From: Thermanaerosceptrum fracticalcis
GTDB lineage: Bacteria; Bacillota; Peptococcia; DRI-13
Reading direction: 5' to 3'
DNA: 64,000 bases
Assembly: GCF_000746025.2 (NCBI RefSeq)
Contig: NZ_CP045798.1
Span: forward strand, 3,741,412 to 3,805,411
Positions 40,238 through 48,137 of this stretch are shown here, in pieces. The notes below the pieces were generated by a model. It had not been told where the DNA came from. It was given only the letters and a program-made list of their open reading frames with translations, and searched no databases. The stretch's first letter is position 1. Each line of letters starts with the position of its first letter. A program made the position numbers and the translations under genes.

Positions 40238-42736
40238 ATGCTTATATACGACAGAAAAATAACCATTTCATCTGCCGGCAGCCGCTGGGCAAAGAACTGG
40301 CCAGCTCAGACCATATACTGGTCAGAGTTGATAAAGAAGCTCAGAGTACCCGTCCGGAGTACTGAACCTCTTGTTGAGTATTTAAAACTGCCCAAAGCCC
40401 AGCAAGACGACCTTAAGGATGTCGGTGGTTTCGTCGGCGGCACACTGATAGAAGGCCGCAGAAAAGCTTCAACAGTAGCCACAAGAGACATAATCACTCT
40501 TGACCTTGACAACATCCCGGCCGGCGGCACTGCCGATGTGCTTCGCCGGCTGGACGGGTTGGGCTGTGCTTATGCCACCTACTCCACCCGGAAGCACGAA
40601 GAAGCTCGGCCCCGCTTACGAGTACTCATACCAACCGATAGATCGGTACTAGCTGATGAATATGAGCCGATTGCCAGGAAGATGGCTGAAATAATCGGTA
40701 TAAACCTGGCAGACCAGACAACGTTTGAAGCTCACCGGCTCATGTACTGGCCAAGCTGTTGCTCAGACAGCCAATATGTGTTCCAGTTCGGTGACAAGCC
40801 TTTCCTAAGTGCCGACGGTATTTTGGCCATGTACCGGGACTGGCGGAATGTAGCAGAGTGGCCGGAGGTACCTGGACAGCAACAAAAAGCTACCAAACTG
40901 GCTGCCAAACAGGGGGATCCGCTGGAGAAATCTGGCGTTGTGGGTGCCTTTTGCAAAGCGTATGACATCTACAGGGCTATAGAGGTGTTTCTTCCGGGTG
41001 TTTATGAGCCGGTGGCCGGCAGCTCGGATAGGTTCACCTATACCGGCGGTTCCACGGTAGGCGGGGCAGTTGTCTACGACAATGGGAAATTCCTTTGCTC
41101 CCACCATGCCACTGACCCATGTTCCGGCCGGCTGGTTAATGCTTTTGATCTTGTCCGGCTGCACAAATTTGGAGAGCTGGACGATGAGGCCAAGCTCGGC
41201 ACACCAACCAACCGGCTGCCGAGCTATGAGGCAATGTACGAATTTGCCGCCGCTGATGAACAAGTGGCCCTACTGCTTAACCAGGAACGATATGAGAAAG
41301 CTACTCAGGAGTTTGCGGCCAGCCCAGATGATGATGCTAACTGGATGAAAAAGCTGGCCGTCAGTTCCACTACCGGGTTGCCGGCAAAAACTATCAACAA
41401 TGTTCTTGTCATCCTGGAAAATGACCCACTGTTAAAAGGAAAACTGGCCTTTGATGAGTTCGCTAACCGGGGTATGGCTTTGGGAGCGTTACCGTGGAAC
41501 AGCCGGACAGAAAGACGGGTTTGGGAAGATGCCGACGATGCCGGGTTAATGCACTATCTGGAGCATGTTTATAAGATTCAAATTGCTGATAAGCGTATGT
41601 ACGCTGCTATGACTTTGTGCGCTCACAAAAACCGGTTTAACGAGGTCCAGGAATATCTGACAAGTTTAAAATGGGACGGAATTAAACGCTTGGATACTCT
41701 GCTCATTGATTACCTGGGAGCCGAAGACAATGTTTATACCAGAGCAGTCATTCGGAAGTCATTAGCGGCCGCCGTAGCTCGAGCGATGACACCTGGGTGT
41801 AAATACGACTATATGCCCATCTTTGTGGGCCCACAAGGAATAGGTAAAAGTACTTTTTTAAGAATACTTGGTCGACGGTGGTTTTCCGATAGTCTTCAAA
41901 TATTCGAAGGTAAAGAAGCCGCAGAAATGATCCAGGGAGTATGGATCAACGAGCTTGGAGAACTGAACGGCCTAAGTCGAGCAGAGACAAACGCGGTAAA
42001 ACAATTTCTGAGTCGAACAGAAGACATCTACCGGGAACCATATGGTAGACGAACGGGGGTATATTCCCGTCGGTGTGTGTTTTTCGGAACAACCAATGAC
42101 AGTGAATTTCTAAGAGACCGGACCGGGAACCGGCGCTTTTGGCCCGTGGACGTGGGGTTACAGGAACCAACTAAAAATGTATTTACCCAACTGGAAGAAG
42201 AAGTTGATCAGATATGGGCTGAGGCATTTTTGGCCTGGCAACTAGGAGAACCTTTGTATTTATCCGGTGAAGCCGAAAGAATTTCAGTACAAGAGCAGGA
42301 AGCCCATAGAGAAAGTAATGCCAAAGAGGGTGTTATTCGAGAATTTGTAGAGAGGCAAGTACCAACCAATTGGTACAAGCGGAGCTTATCAGAACGGCGC
42401 ATGTACTGGTCAGGGGAGTTCAAAAACCAAACAGAAAAAACCGTACCAAGAGATAGAATTTGCGCAGCTGAAATCTGGTGCGAGCTTTTTGGAAAAGACA
42501 TCAGTTTTATGCGCCGACAAGATGTAATTGAAATAAATGGGATCCTGGATAATTTACCAGGTTGGAAAAAGGACAAAAACGCACGCCAATTTGGTAGAGC
42601 ATATGGCCACCAAAGAGGGTATTCTAGGCAAATATCTTTGACACAAATGCCTGACACATCTGACACATTGACACATTCCAGGATTATACAATTTGACACA
42701 TCTGACACATCTGACACAGTTAATGTGTCACCCTAA
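40238..42736 (+). CDS. VapE-family primase-helicase
   Basis: An 832-residue replication protein. The N-terminal part has the primase-like DIITLDLDNIPAGG and ARPRLRVLIPTDR strands. The C-terminal half is the VapE/SF3-like ATPase with GPQGIGKSTFL near 530, WINELGELNGLSRAE, and RCVFFGTTNDSEFLRDRTGN. It should unwind the phage origin and prime synthesis for the family A polymerase. Its last 30 codons lie in a cluster of TGACACA repeats that give the repeated Asp-Thr-Ser in the protein, so origin and gene end overlap. The start codon is the ATG at 40238. Confidence 0.92.
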   Translation: MLIYDRKITISSAGSRWAKNWPAQTIYWSELIKKLRVPVRSTEPLVEYLKLPKAQQDDLKDVGGFVGGTLIEGRRKASTVATRDIITLDLDNIPAGGTADVLRRLDGLGCAYATYSTRKHEEARPRLRVLIPTDRSVLADEYEPIARKMAEIIGINLADQTTFEAHRLMYWPSCCSDSQYVFQFGDKPFLSADGILAMYRDWRNVAEWPEVPGQQQKATKLAAKQGDPLEKSGVVGAFCKAYDIYRAIEVFLPGVYEPVAGSSDRFTYTGGSTVGGAVVYDNGKFLCSHHATDPCSGRLVNAFDLVRLHKFGELDDEAKLGTPTNRLPSYEAMYEFAAADEQVALLLNQERYEKATQEFAASPDDDANWMKKLAVSSTTGLPAKTINNVLVILENDPLLKGKLAFDEFANRGMALGALPWNSRTERRVWEDADDAGLMHYLEHVYKIQIADKRMYAAMTLCAHKNRFNEVQEYLTSLKWDGIKRLDTLLIDYLGAEDNVYTRAVIRKSLAAAVARAMTPGCKYDYMPIFVGPQGIGKSTFLRILGRRWFSDSLQIFEGKEAAEMIQGVWINELGELNGLSRAETNAVKQFLSRTEDIYREPYGRRTGVYSRRCVFFGTTNDSEFLRDRTGNRRFWPVDVGLQEPTKNVFTQLEEEVDQIWAEAFLAWQLGEPLYLSGEAERISVQEQEAHRESNAKEGVIREFVERQVPTNWYKRSLSERRMYWSGEFKNQTEKTVPRDRICAAEIWCELFGKDISFMRRQDVIEINGILDNLPGWKKDKNARQFGRAYGHQRGYSRQISLTQMPDTSDTLTHSRIIQFDTSDTSDTVNVSP

Positions 42737-42905
42737 AGGCCTTGGGCTATAAGGGTTTATATATTATTGACACATTTGACACATTTACAATTAAAGAAAT
42801 AAAAAATAAAGAAAAATAGAGGGGGTAGGTGGTATATATACCCCTCTAATATAGCCTAAATAAGAAATACACATATACGCGTATAGGAACTGTGTTTGTG
42901 TGTCA
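42639..42905. repeat. TGACACA iteron-like array with AT-rich tract: candidate phage replication origin
   Basis: TGACACA occurs directly at 42639, 42652, 42661, 42669, 42694, 42703, 42712, 42768 and 42777, and inverted (TGTGTCA) at 42724 and 42899. Several copies are spaced eight or nine bases apart. A, T-only DNA (42784-42818) follows. Repeated initiator boxes next to an AT-rich stretch beside a primase-helicase gene is the usual layout of an iteron origin. Confidence 0.75.
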
Positions 42906-42937
42906 AAGCTCTTAAAATTCGCGAAGGTGTGATTGGT

Positions 42938-43228
42938 GTGAAAACGATATCGGATTTTTTACAGATAATTCAACAGGATGGAGAGTTAAAGAGATTGATT
43001 TTTAAATTCTGTTATCCCCAGATTACGTATCACGAAAAAAGTGAGTATAATCCGCGGTTTCACTCTGTACGAACAAAATTTGGAATTGCAGTTGAGACTT
43101 TTTGGAGTGGTTTAGAAGGGGCAAAATTCAGGTGTCTCCTGGAACATAAATATGGGATACAGCTGAACAGTGAAAATCGGTCCAAAATCAAAGATGCCTT
43201 ATTACTGTATTTTGCGGAGGAACGGTAA
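42938..43228 (+). CDS. hypothetical phage protein
   Basis: A 96-residue protein (ISDFLQIIQQDGELKRLIFK), unrecognised. GTG 42938 has AAGGTG upstream; an earlier in-frame start at 42896 would lie inside the repeat array. Its stop overlaps the VRR-NUC start by one base. Confidence 0.6.
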   Translation: MKTISDFLQIIQQDGELKRLIFKFCYPQITYHEKSEYNPRFHSVRTKFGIAVETFWSGLEGAKFRCLLEHKYGIQLNSENRSKIKDALLLYFAEER

Positions 43229-43509
43229 TGCGGGAACGAGACATTGAAGTGTACTTACGGGACCAAGTAAAAGCCGCCGGCGGCATTGCCTATAAATTTA
43301 TTTCCCCTGGTAATGCTGGGGTGCCAGACCGGATGATATTACTTCCTGGCGGCCAAGTTGTATTTGTCGAATTGAAAGTACCGGGTAAAATACCGACCCC
43401 CTTGCAGTTGAGACAACAAACGAGAATTCGCAACTTGGGTTTTCAAGTCCTGACCCTGGACAGCAAAGAGGGGGTAAACGAATTCATCAAAGGAGTTAGG
43501 TGCAGTTGA
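43228..43509 (+). CDS. VRR-NUC domain nuclease
   Basis: A 93-residue stand-alone VRR-NUC (PD-(D/E)XK) nuclease. It shows GGIAYKFISPGNAGVPDRMI and VVFVELKVPG with the catalytic Asp and Glu-x-Lys, then a C-terminal strand QVLTLDSKEG. Such small nucleases act on branched DNA and often neighbour phage SNF2 helicases, as here. Confidence 0.92.
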   Translation: MRERDIEVYLRDQVKAAGGIAYKFISPGNAGVPDRMILLPGGQVVFVELKVPGKIPTPLQLRQQTRIRNLGFQVLTLDSKEGVNEFIKGVRCS

Positions 43510-44891
43510 AGTTTGTACCGCATAGTTACCAGAAATACTGTATTCATAGGCTTTTGACCGATGAGGCATTGGGGCTTTTCCTGGACATGGGTTTGGGCAA
43601 AACAGTAATCACCTTAACAGCAATAAATGACCTGAAGTATAACCGGTTTGCAGTGAGCAAAGTGCTTATCATCGCCCCGAAAAAAGTGGCAGAAGCAACC
43701 TGGAGTAAAGAGGCGGCAAAGTGGGGCCATTTAAAATTGTTGCGGATATCTCTGGTGCTTGGTCCAGTAAGCAGGCGGATTCGAGCCCTGAACACACCGG
43801 CAGATATTTACGTTATCAATCGGGAAAACGTGCCGTGGCTAGTCGAATACTACCGGAACGCTTGGCCCTTCGATATGGTGGTAGTGGATGAGTTTAGCAG
43901 TTTCAAAAATCACCAAGCAAAACGGTTTAAAGCTCTTAGCTGGGTACGGAAACATATTAAACGTTTTGTCGGGCTTACCGGCACTCCGGCACCAAATGGA
44001 TTATTAGACTTATGGGCACAGGTGTATTTACTGGACGAAGGAAAACGTCTTGGGGCTAAGATCACGCATTACCGGGAGAGATATTTTGAACCGGACCAGA
44101 GAGACCGGGACCATGTTTTCAGCTATATGCCTAAGCCGGGGGCAGCCGAAATAATACAGCAGAAAATCAGCGATATCTGCGTGAGCATGAGAGCGGAGGA
44201 CTACTTAGAACTGCCTGATTGCATCCCGGTAAATGTGCCGGTGGTGCTGGACCAAAAAGCCCAGGCAGCCTATGACAAGCTGGAAAGAGAAATGCTTCTT
44301 GAAGTGGATGAGTCCACAATAGATGCTGGCAGCGCGGCAGTCCTGACAAACAAACTTCTACAGCTGTGCAACGGGGCTGTGTATGACGAGAATAAAAACA
44401 TGGTGGAAATCCATAAGTGCAAGATTGAGGCCTTTATGGAGCTTATCGAGGGATTGAACGGGCAGCCGGCGCTGGTGTTCTATAATTTCCAGCACGACCT
44501 GGTCAGAATTAAAAAAGCCCTGGCTGGATCCGGGCTGAGAATACGAGAGCTAAAAGGGCCCCAGGATGAGGATGATTGGAACAACAAGAAGATTGATATC
44601 TTACTTGCGCACCCGGCCAGCGCCGCCTATGGTCTGAACCTTCAGAAGGGTGGAAATCATGTTATCTGGTTTGGCCTTAACTGGTCCCTGGAGCTGTACC
44701 AGCAGGCCAATAAGAGGTTACACAGACAGGGCCAGGCCGAAAAAGTAATTATCCATCACCTGGTTGTGTCCGGGGGCGTGGATGAGGATGTCATGGCGGC
44801 TTTGGAGGACAAGGGCAGCACGCAGGACAAGCTGATGAACGCCCTGCGGGTAAGGATTGAAAAACACAAAGAGGGAGGGGTTAGTAGGTAA
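43500..44891 (+). CDS. phage SNF2-family helicase
   Basis: A 463-residue SF2 ATPase. Motif I LFLDMGLGKTVI near 30, motif II as MVVVDEFSSF (DEFS in place of DEAH), motif III GLTGTPAPNG and, in the second lobe, LLAHPASAAYGLNLQKG and HRQGQ. Start GTG 43500 follows AAAGGAG and overlaps the nuclease gene by ten bases. It probably remodels DNA during replication, together with VRR-NUC. Confidence 0.92.
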   Translation: MQLKFVPHSYQKYCIHRLLTDEALGLFLDMGLGKTVITLTAINDLKYNRFAVSKVLIIAPKKVAEATWSKEAAKWGHLKLLRISLVLGPVSRRIRALNTPADIYVINRENVPWLVEYYRNAWPFDMVVVDEFSSFKNHQAKRFKALSWVRKHIKRFVGLTGTPAPNGLLDLWAQVYLLDEGKRLGAKITHYRERYFEPDQRDRDHVFSYMPKPGAAEIIQQKISDICVSMRAEDYLELPDCIPVNVPVVLDQKAQAAYDKLEREMLLEVDESTIDAGSAAVLTNKLLQLCNGAVYDENKNMVEIHKCKIEAFMELIEGLNGQPALVFYNFQHDLVRIKKALAGSGLRIRELKGPQDEDDWNNKKIDILLAHPASAAYGLNLQKGGNHVIWFGLNWSLELYQQANKRLHRQGQAEKVIIHHLVVSGGVDEDVMAALEDKGSTQDKLMNALRVRIEKHKEGGVSR

Positions 44892-45190
44892 TGAACACAG
44901 CAAAAGCCGATGAAGGCAAACTACGGCTGACTTTGGTACCACGACAAATAATCCGGGACATTGCCGCTATTCGGGAATATGGGACTAAAAAATATGGCGA
45001 TTCGGAAAACTGGCGTAAGGTAGAAAAAGAAAGATACCGAGATGCGGCTTTCAGGCACTTCCTGGCTTACTTGGACGACCCGGAGGGAAAAGACGAAGAA
45101 AGCGGGCTGCCGCACCTGTGGCACCTGGCGTGTAATATAGCATTTTTATGCGAAATGGAGGTTAAGAAAAATGAAAAATACATTAGGTGA
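44891..45190 (+). CDS. DUF5664-like dNTP pyrophosphohydrolase-type protein
   Basis: A 99-residue protein with KLRLTLVPRQIIRDIAAIRE, YGTKKYGDSENW and HLWHLACNIAFLCEME, the pattern of the DUF5664 (dATP/dGTP diphosphohydrolase N-terminal) family. Helical with conserved acidic residues. It could adjust the nucleotide pool; I see no PurZ or DatZ gene here, so base-Z genome synthesis is not supported. Confidence 0.75.
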   Translation: MNTAKADEGKLRLTLVPRQIIRDIAAIREYGTKKYGDSENWRKVEKERYRDAAFRHFLAYLDDPEGKDEESGLPHLWHLACNIAFLCEMEVKKNEKYIR

Positions 45191-45425
45191 TTTAAACAAC
45201 CATCTTTTTGCACAGCTTGAACGTCTTGGCGAAGAAGATCTAAAAGGTGAAAAATTGCAGGAAGAAATTAATCGGGCAAAGGCAATTTCAGATATCGCAG
45301 CGCAAATCATAGCGAACGGGTCTTTAGTTCTGAAAGCTAGAATGTTCATGCACGAGTACGGCAATGGAGATCATGCAGACAAAAAATTGCCCCCGATGTT
45401 GAGGGCGGAATTTTTCAGGGAGTAA
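45171..45425 (+). CDS. hypothetical phage protein
   Basis: An 84-residue helical protein (LGDLNNHLFAQLERLGEEDL; EEINRAKAISDIAAQIIANG) of a type common in Firmicute phages, unknown role. It overlaps the upstream gene by 20 bases with a GGAGG inside it. Confidence 0.75.
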   Translation: MKNTLGDLNNHLFAQLERLGEEDLKGEKLQEEINRAKAISDIAAQIIANGSLVLKARMFMHEYGNGDHADKKLPPMLRAEFFRE

Positions 45426-45431
45426 TACAAA

Positions 45432-46046
45432 ATGACCAAGCATTATTTCACTTCGGAACATCGTGAATTTATCAAGGACCGCGTAAAAGGCCGCAGCAAT
45501 GCAGAATTAACAGAAATGTTCAACAGGCATTTTGGGTTGAATTTAACCTGTAATCAAATTAAAGTTTTTAAGAAAAATCACAAGCTAAACAGTGGTTTGA
45601 CCGGTCAGTTCAAACCGGGTCATATACCGTTCAATAAGGGCAAAAAAGGAATCAACTGCGGCGGAAAAGCCACTCAATTCAAAAAAGGACACGCCCCATG
45701 GAATTATAAGCCGATAGGGACTGAGCGGATTAGCGCAGACGGGTATGTAGAGGTAAAAGCGGCCGACCCGAACAAGTGGAAAGCAAAACACGTGTTGATT
45801 TGGGAAGCCGCCAACGGTCCGGTCCCGAAAGGGCATGCGGTCATATTCGGGGATGGCAACAAGAGGAACCTCAATCCTGAGAACCTGATACTTGTTTCTC
45901 GGGAACAATTGGTCCGGTTAAACCAAAAGAACTTAATCCAGAATGACGTTGAATTAACAAAAGCAGGGATAATCATTGCGGACATTTATAACAAAATAGG
46001 GGAGCTAAGAAGAGGGTGCAAGAAAAAGCGAGGTAAGGAGGGATAG
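45432..46046 (+). CDS. HNH endonuclease
   Basis: A 204-residue protein. The N-terminal part resembles a DNA-binding helix region (FIKDRVKGRSNAELTEMFNR). The HNH core is WKAKHVLIWEAANGPVPKGH followed by VIFGDGNKRNLNPENLILV. Such genes can be homing nucleases or late packaging helpers; no intron is seen nearby. Confidence 0.88.
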   Translation: MTKHYFTSEHREFIKDRVKGRSNAELTEMFNRHFGLNLTCNQIKVFKKNHKLNSGLTGQFKPGHIPFNKGKKGINCGGKATQFKKGHAPWNYKPIGTERISADGYVEVKAADPNKWKAKHVLIWEAANGPVPKGHAVIFGDGNKRNLNPENLILVSREQLVRLNQKNLIQNDVELTKAGIIIADIYNKIGELRRGCKKKRGKEG

Positions 46047-46050
46047 AGGC

Positions 46051-46368
46051 GTGCCAACAATCATGATAGCCGTACAATGCCCTATATGCGGGTACTACAT
46101 GGACGCCGTTACCGAGACGGCGGCAAAATGCGAGCGATGTGGCGCCATGCTGGACCTGGAAAATGTCAAGTACTCTGACTGGTGGGCCGAAAGAAAGAAG
46201 GAGAGGGCCAGGCTGACGGGAATAGAGGAGGGAAGGTCAATTGACAAAAGAAAAACTAAGACAGTACCAGTACTTGAAAAAAGAAATTCTTCTACTGGAG
46301 GAGGAAATCGAGAAGTTAAGGACAAGTCTCTTAGCGCCGCCAAAGCCCGACGGCCTGCCAAAAAGTAA
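46051..46368 (+). CDS. zinc-ribbon phage protein with a long overlap into the late regulator
   Basis: A 105-residue frame from GTG 46051 (AGGAGG upstream). The first 60 residues hold CPICGYYM and CERCGAML, a zinc ribbon. The last 40 residues, read over the start of the next gene in another frame, are basic and low in structure. The 128-base overlap is unusual for this phage; the useful protein may originally have ended near 46260. Confidence 0.65.
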   Translation: MPTIMIAVQCPICGYYMDAVTETAAKCERCGAMLDLENVKYSDWWAERKKERARLTGIEEGRSIDKRKTKTVPVLEKRNSSTGGGNREVKDKSLSAAKARRPAKK

Positions 46369-46642
46369 TTGTGCAGTGGACAGGACTGGTAATATTATCG
46401 CTAAGATAGTGGACTTTGAAAGTAAACTGAACGACTATTTATACCAGTTAATTACCTTGAGGGGGGAAATCGAGGACGCAATCATAAGATTGCCGGCAGA
46501 TCAACGGCTGCTGATGAGATTGAGATATATCGAGGGAAGGAGATGGGAAACTATAGCTGTGGAAATGAATTATGCTTGGGCTCAAGTACATCGGATTCAT
46601 GGGCAAGCATTAAAAGCAGTTGGAGAAAATGATACAAAATGA
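46241..46642 (+). CDS. ArpU/DUF1492-like late transcription regulator
   Basis: A 133-residue protein. An N-terminal coiled coil (LKKEILLLEEEIEKLRTSLL) is followed by a sigma-like helix-turn-helix with DQRLLMRLRYIEGRRWETIA and VHRIHGQALKAV. Proteins of this family sit just before the packaging genes and switch on late transcription. The TTG start at 46241 has GGAAGG upstream. TGATACA repeats follow in the next gap. Confidence 0.8.
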   Translation: MTKEKLRQYQYLKKEILLLEEEIEKLRTSLLAPPKPDGLPKSNCAVDRTGNIIAKIVDFESKLNDYLYQLITLRGEIEDAIIRLPADQRLLMRLRYIEGRRWETIAVEMNYAWAQVHRIHGQALKAVGENDTK

Positions 46643-46669
46643 TACACTTACCTGTGATATTATGATATC
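46630..46669 (+). promoter_or_regulatory. TGATAC repeats, candidate late promoter region
   Basis: TGATACA at 46630 and 46640, TGATATT at 46655 and TGATATC at 46663 lie at the end of the late-regulator gene and just after it. A stem-loop GAAGCAtCTGC / GCAGgTGCTTC follows at 46675-46700. The site may be where the DUF1492-type protein acts; this is inferred from position. Confidence 0.45.
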
Positions 46670-46846
46670 GTGAAGAAGCATCTGCGGAAGCAGGTGCTTC
46701 TCGTATTTGGTGGCCGAAAAGGGCGGAAAAGGTACACCTCATACAGCTGCGGGGCGGGGGCGGCGAGGTGTAAAAATATGTCGTTATTTTTGTAAAGGAA
46801 TGCGTCTCCTTTTGCCGAATAGAGACGGTGAAAGGAGGTGGTAATG

Positions 46847-47083
46847 ATGCCAGATAATATCAGTGTAAAACCGACACCAATTCAAAGAAATCCACTTGAT
46901 GTAGCAACAGAATTAACACAGTTATATTTTTCCAGACAACCTTTCGATACAGTAGAAGATATACAAAACGCTTTCCTGCAGTTTTATTCTGTGGCTGAAT
47001 TTGCAGAAAAAACCTCGTTAAAGTATATGGCAAATTATACGCCAGAACAACTGAAAGAAATAATAGAGAAGATATACAGATGA
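46847..47083 (+). CDS. hypothetical phage protein before HNH
   Basis: A 78-residue protein with NPLDVATELTQLYFSRQPFD and TPEQLKEIIEKIYR helices. ATG 46847 has AGGAGG eight bases upstream. It overlaps the upstream part of the HNH frame. Unknown role in the packaging zone. Confidence 0.7.
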   Translation: MPDNISVKPTPIQRNPLDVATELTQLYFSRQPFDTVEDIQNAFLQFYSVAEFAEKTSLKYMANYTPEQLKEIIEKIYR

Positions 47084-47118
47084 GAGCCTTCGGGCTCTTT
47101 TATTTTGGAGTTGATTAT

Positions 47119-47490
47119 ATGCCGACAAAATCAAAGCGCCCATGCAGCTGGCCGGGGTGCCCGGAGCTGACAACAGAGCGGTACTGTGAGAAGCACAAGA
47201 AGCAGGAGCAAAGACGGCAGGATGAAAGACGGGGCACAGCGGCGCAAAGGGGATATGATGCAAGGTGGAGAAAGGCAAGGAAACGATTCTTGAGTGCTAA
47301 CCCACTATGCGCAGAGTGTATGAAGCAAGGAAAGATAGTTCCTGCTATTGTTGTTGACCATATAAGGCCTCACAAAGGAGACTACGAGCTTTTCTGGGAT
47401 GAATCGAATTGGCAACCGCTTTGCAAGCAGTGCCATGACAGGAAGACAGCTACTGAAGATAGTAACTTTGCTAGGGGTAGGGGGGTATAA
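47119..47490 (+). CDS. HNH endonuclease of the packaging module
   Basis: A 123-residue HNH nuclease with CSWPGCPELTTERYCEKHK zinc-binding cysteines, then VVDHIRPHKGDYELFWDESN and CKQCHDRKTA giving the His-Asn-His core. ATG 47119 has GGAG upstream. HNH nucleases placed before the terminase genes are known to be needed for cos-site cutting in HK97-like phages, which fits a cos phage here. Confidence 0.92.
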   Translation: MPTKSKRPCSWPGCPELTTERYCEKHKKQEQRRQDERRGTAAQRGYDARWRKARKRFLSANPLCAECMKQGKIVPAIVVDHIRPHKGDYELFWDESNWQPLCKQCHDRKTATEDSNFARGRGV

Positions 47491-47555
47491 ATCCCTGCAG
47501 CCTTTCGGCCCTAGACCGCGCGCCCAGCTTCGCGCGAAATTTTTTCCCAAAACTA
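47473..47555. other. candidate cos region between HNH and terminase small subunit
   Basis: This short stretch runs AGGGGTAGGGGGG (47473-47485), then TCCCTGCAGCCTTTCGGCCC, then two CGCGCG blocks at 47517-47522 and 47531-47536, ending in TTTTTTCCC. It is GC-rich and non-coding between HNH and terS, the place where cos sites of HK97-like Firmicute phages are expected. The exact cut cannot be read. Confidence 0.45.
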
Positions 47556-47576
47556 AACAGTTTGGAGGTGGTCCTG

Positions 47577-48137
47577 ATGCCAGGAGGCAGACCAACAAAA
47601 CCCTTGGTCCTGGTGAAGGGCCATCGGACAAAAGCTGAAAAGGAAGTAAGAGAAAAAGCAGAGAAGAAACTGCTTACGGGTATCTCTTTAAAAGAATGGC
47701 CCGAGGTTAAAGACGATCCCATAGCACATAAAGAATTCAAACGGTTAAAAAAAGTCCTTAAGGCCATAGACCAAGATAATGCTCTTCACGAGGCAGTAAT
47801 CAACCGGTATTGTTTGCTGCACAGCGAATGCAAGGGGGTGGAACTCTTAAAGGAACAATGTAATGACGACCTCAAAGAGGTTTTTGAGGCTTATCAGAAA
47901 CAAGAAATAGATTTCCTTACATACCTGGAAAAGAAAGAAGGCATCCAGAACAGGTTTTTAGCCCTCGATAAAAAGCTCATGGAAAAGCGCAAAATGATGC
48001 TTGCTATAGAAAAAGAGAATGTTATGACTATTCAGTCGGCGTTACGCTCCATACCGAAGACACCAGACAAAAGTGCTGAGAAATCTCCAATGGCCGCTTT
48101 TTTAGAACGAAGGCAGGCTGGGAAAAATGCGACATGA
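47577..48137 (+). CDS. terS: phage terminase small subunit
   Basis: A 186-residue DNA-recognition subunit: basic N-terminus (PGGRPTKPLVLVKGHRTKAE), WPEVKDDPIAHKEFKRLKKV and a long helical oligomerisation region, ending in a basic tail. ATG 47577 has GGAGGTGG upstream. It overlaps the large subunit by 11 bases. Confidence 0.85.
   Translation: MPGGRPTKPLVLVKGHRTKAEKEVREKAEKKLLTGISLKEWPEVKDDPIAHKEFKRLKKVLKAIDQDNALHEAVINRYCLLHSECKGVELLKEQCNDDLKEVFEAYQKQEIDFLTYLEKKEGIQNRFLALDKKLMEKRKMMLAIEKENVMTIQSALRSIPKTPDKSAEKSPMAAFLERRQAGKNAT

Noticed and set aside
44891..45190. Evidence for a base-Z (2-aminoadenine) genome
   Set aside because: The DUF5664-like gene alone is not enough; no PurZ or DatZ-like gene is present in the window.
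46741..46765. GC-rich tract as the cos site
   Set aside because: It is upstream of the HNH gene and inside an inverted repeat; the gap between HNH and terS is a better candidate, although I cannot exclude this one.
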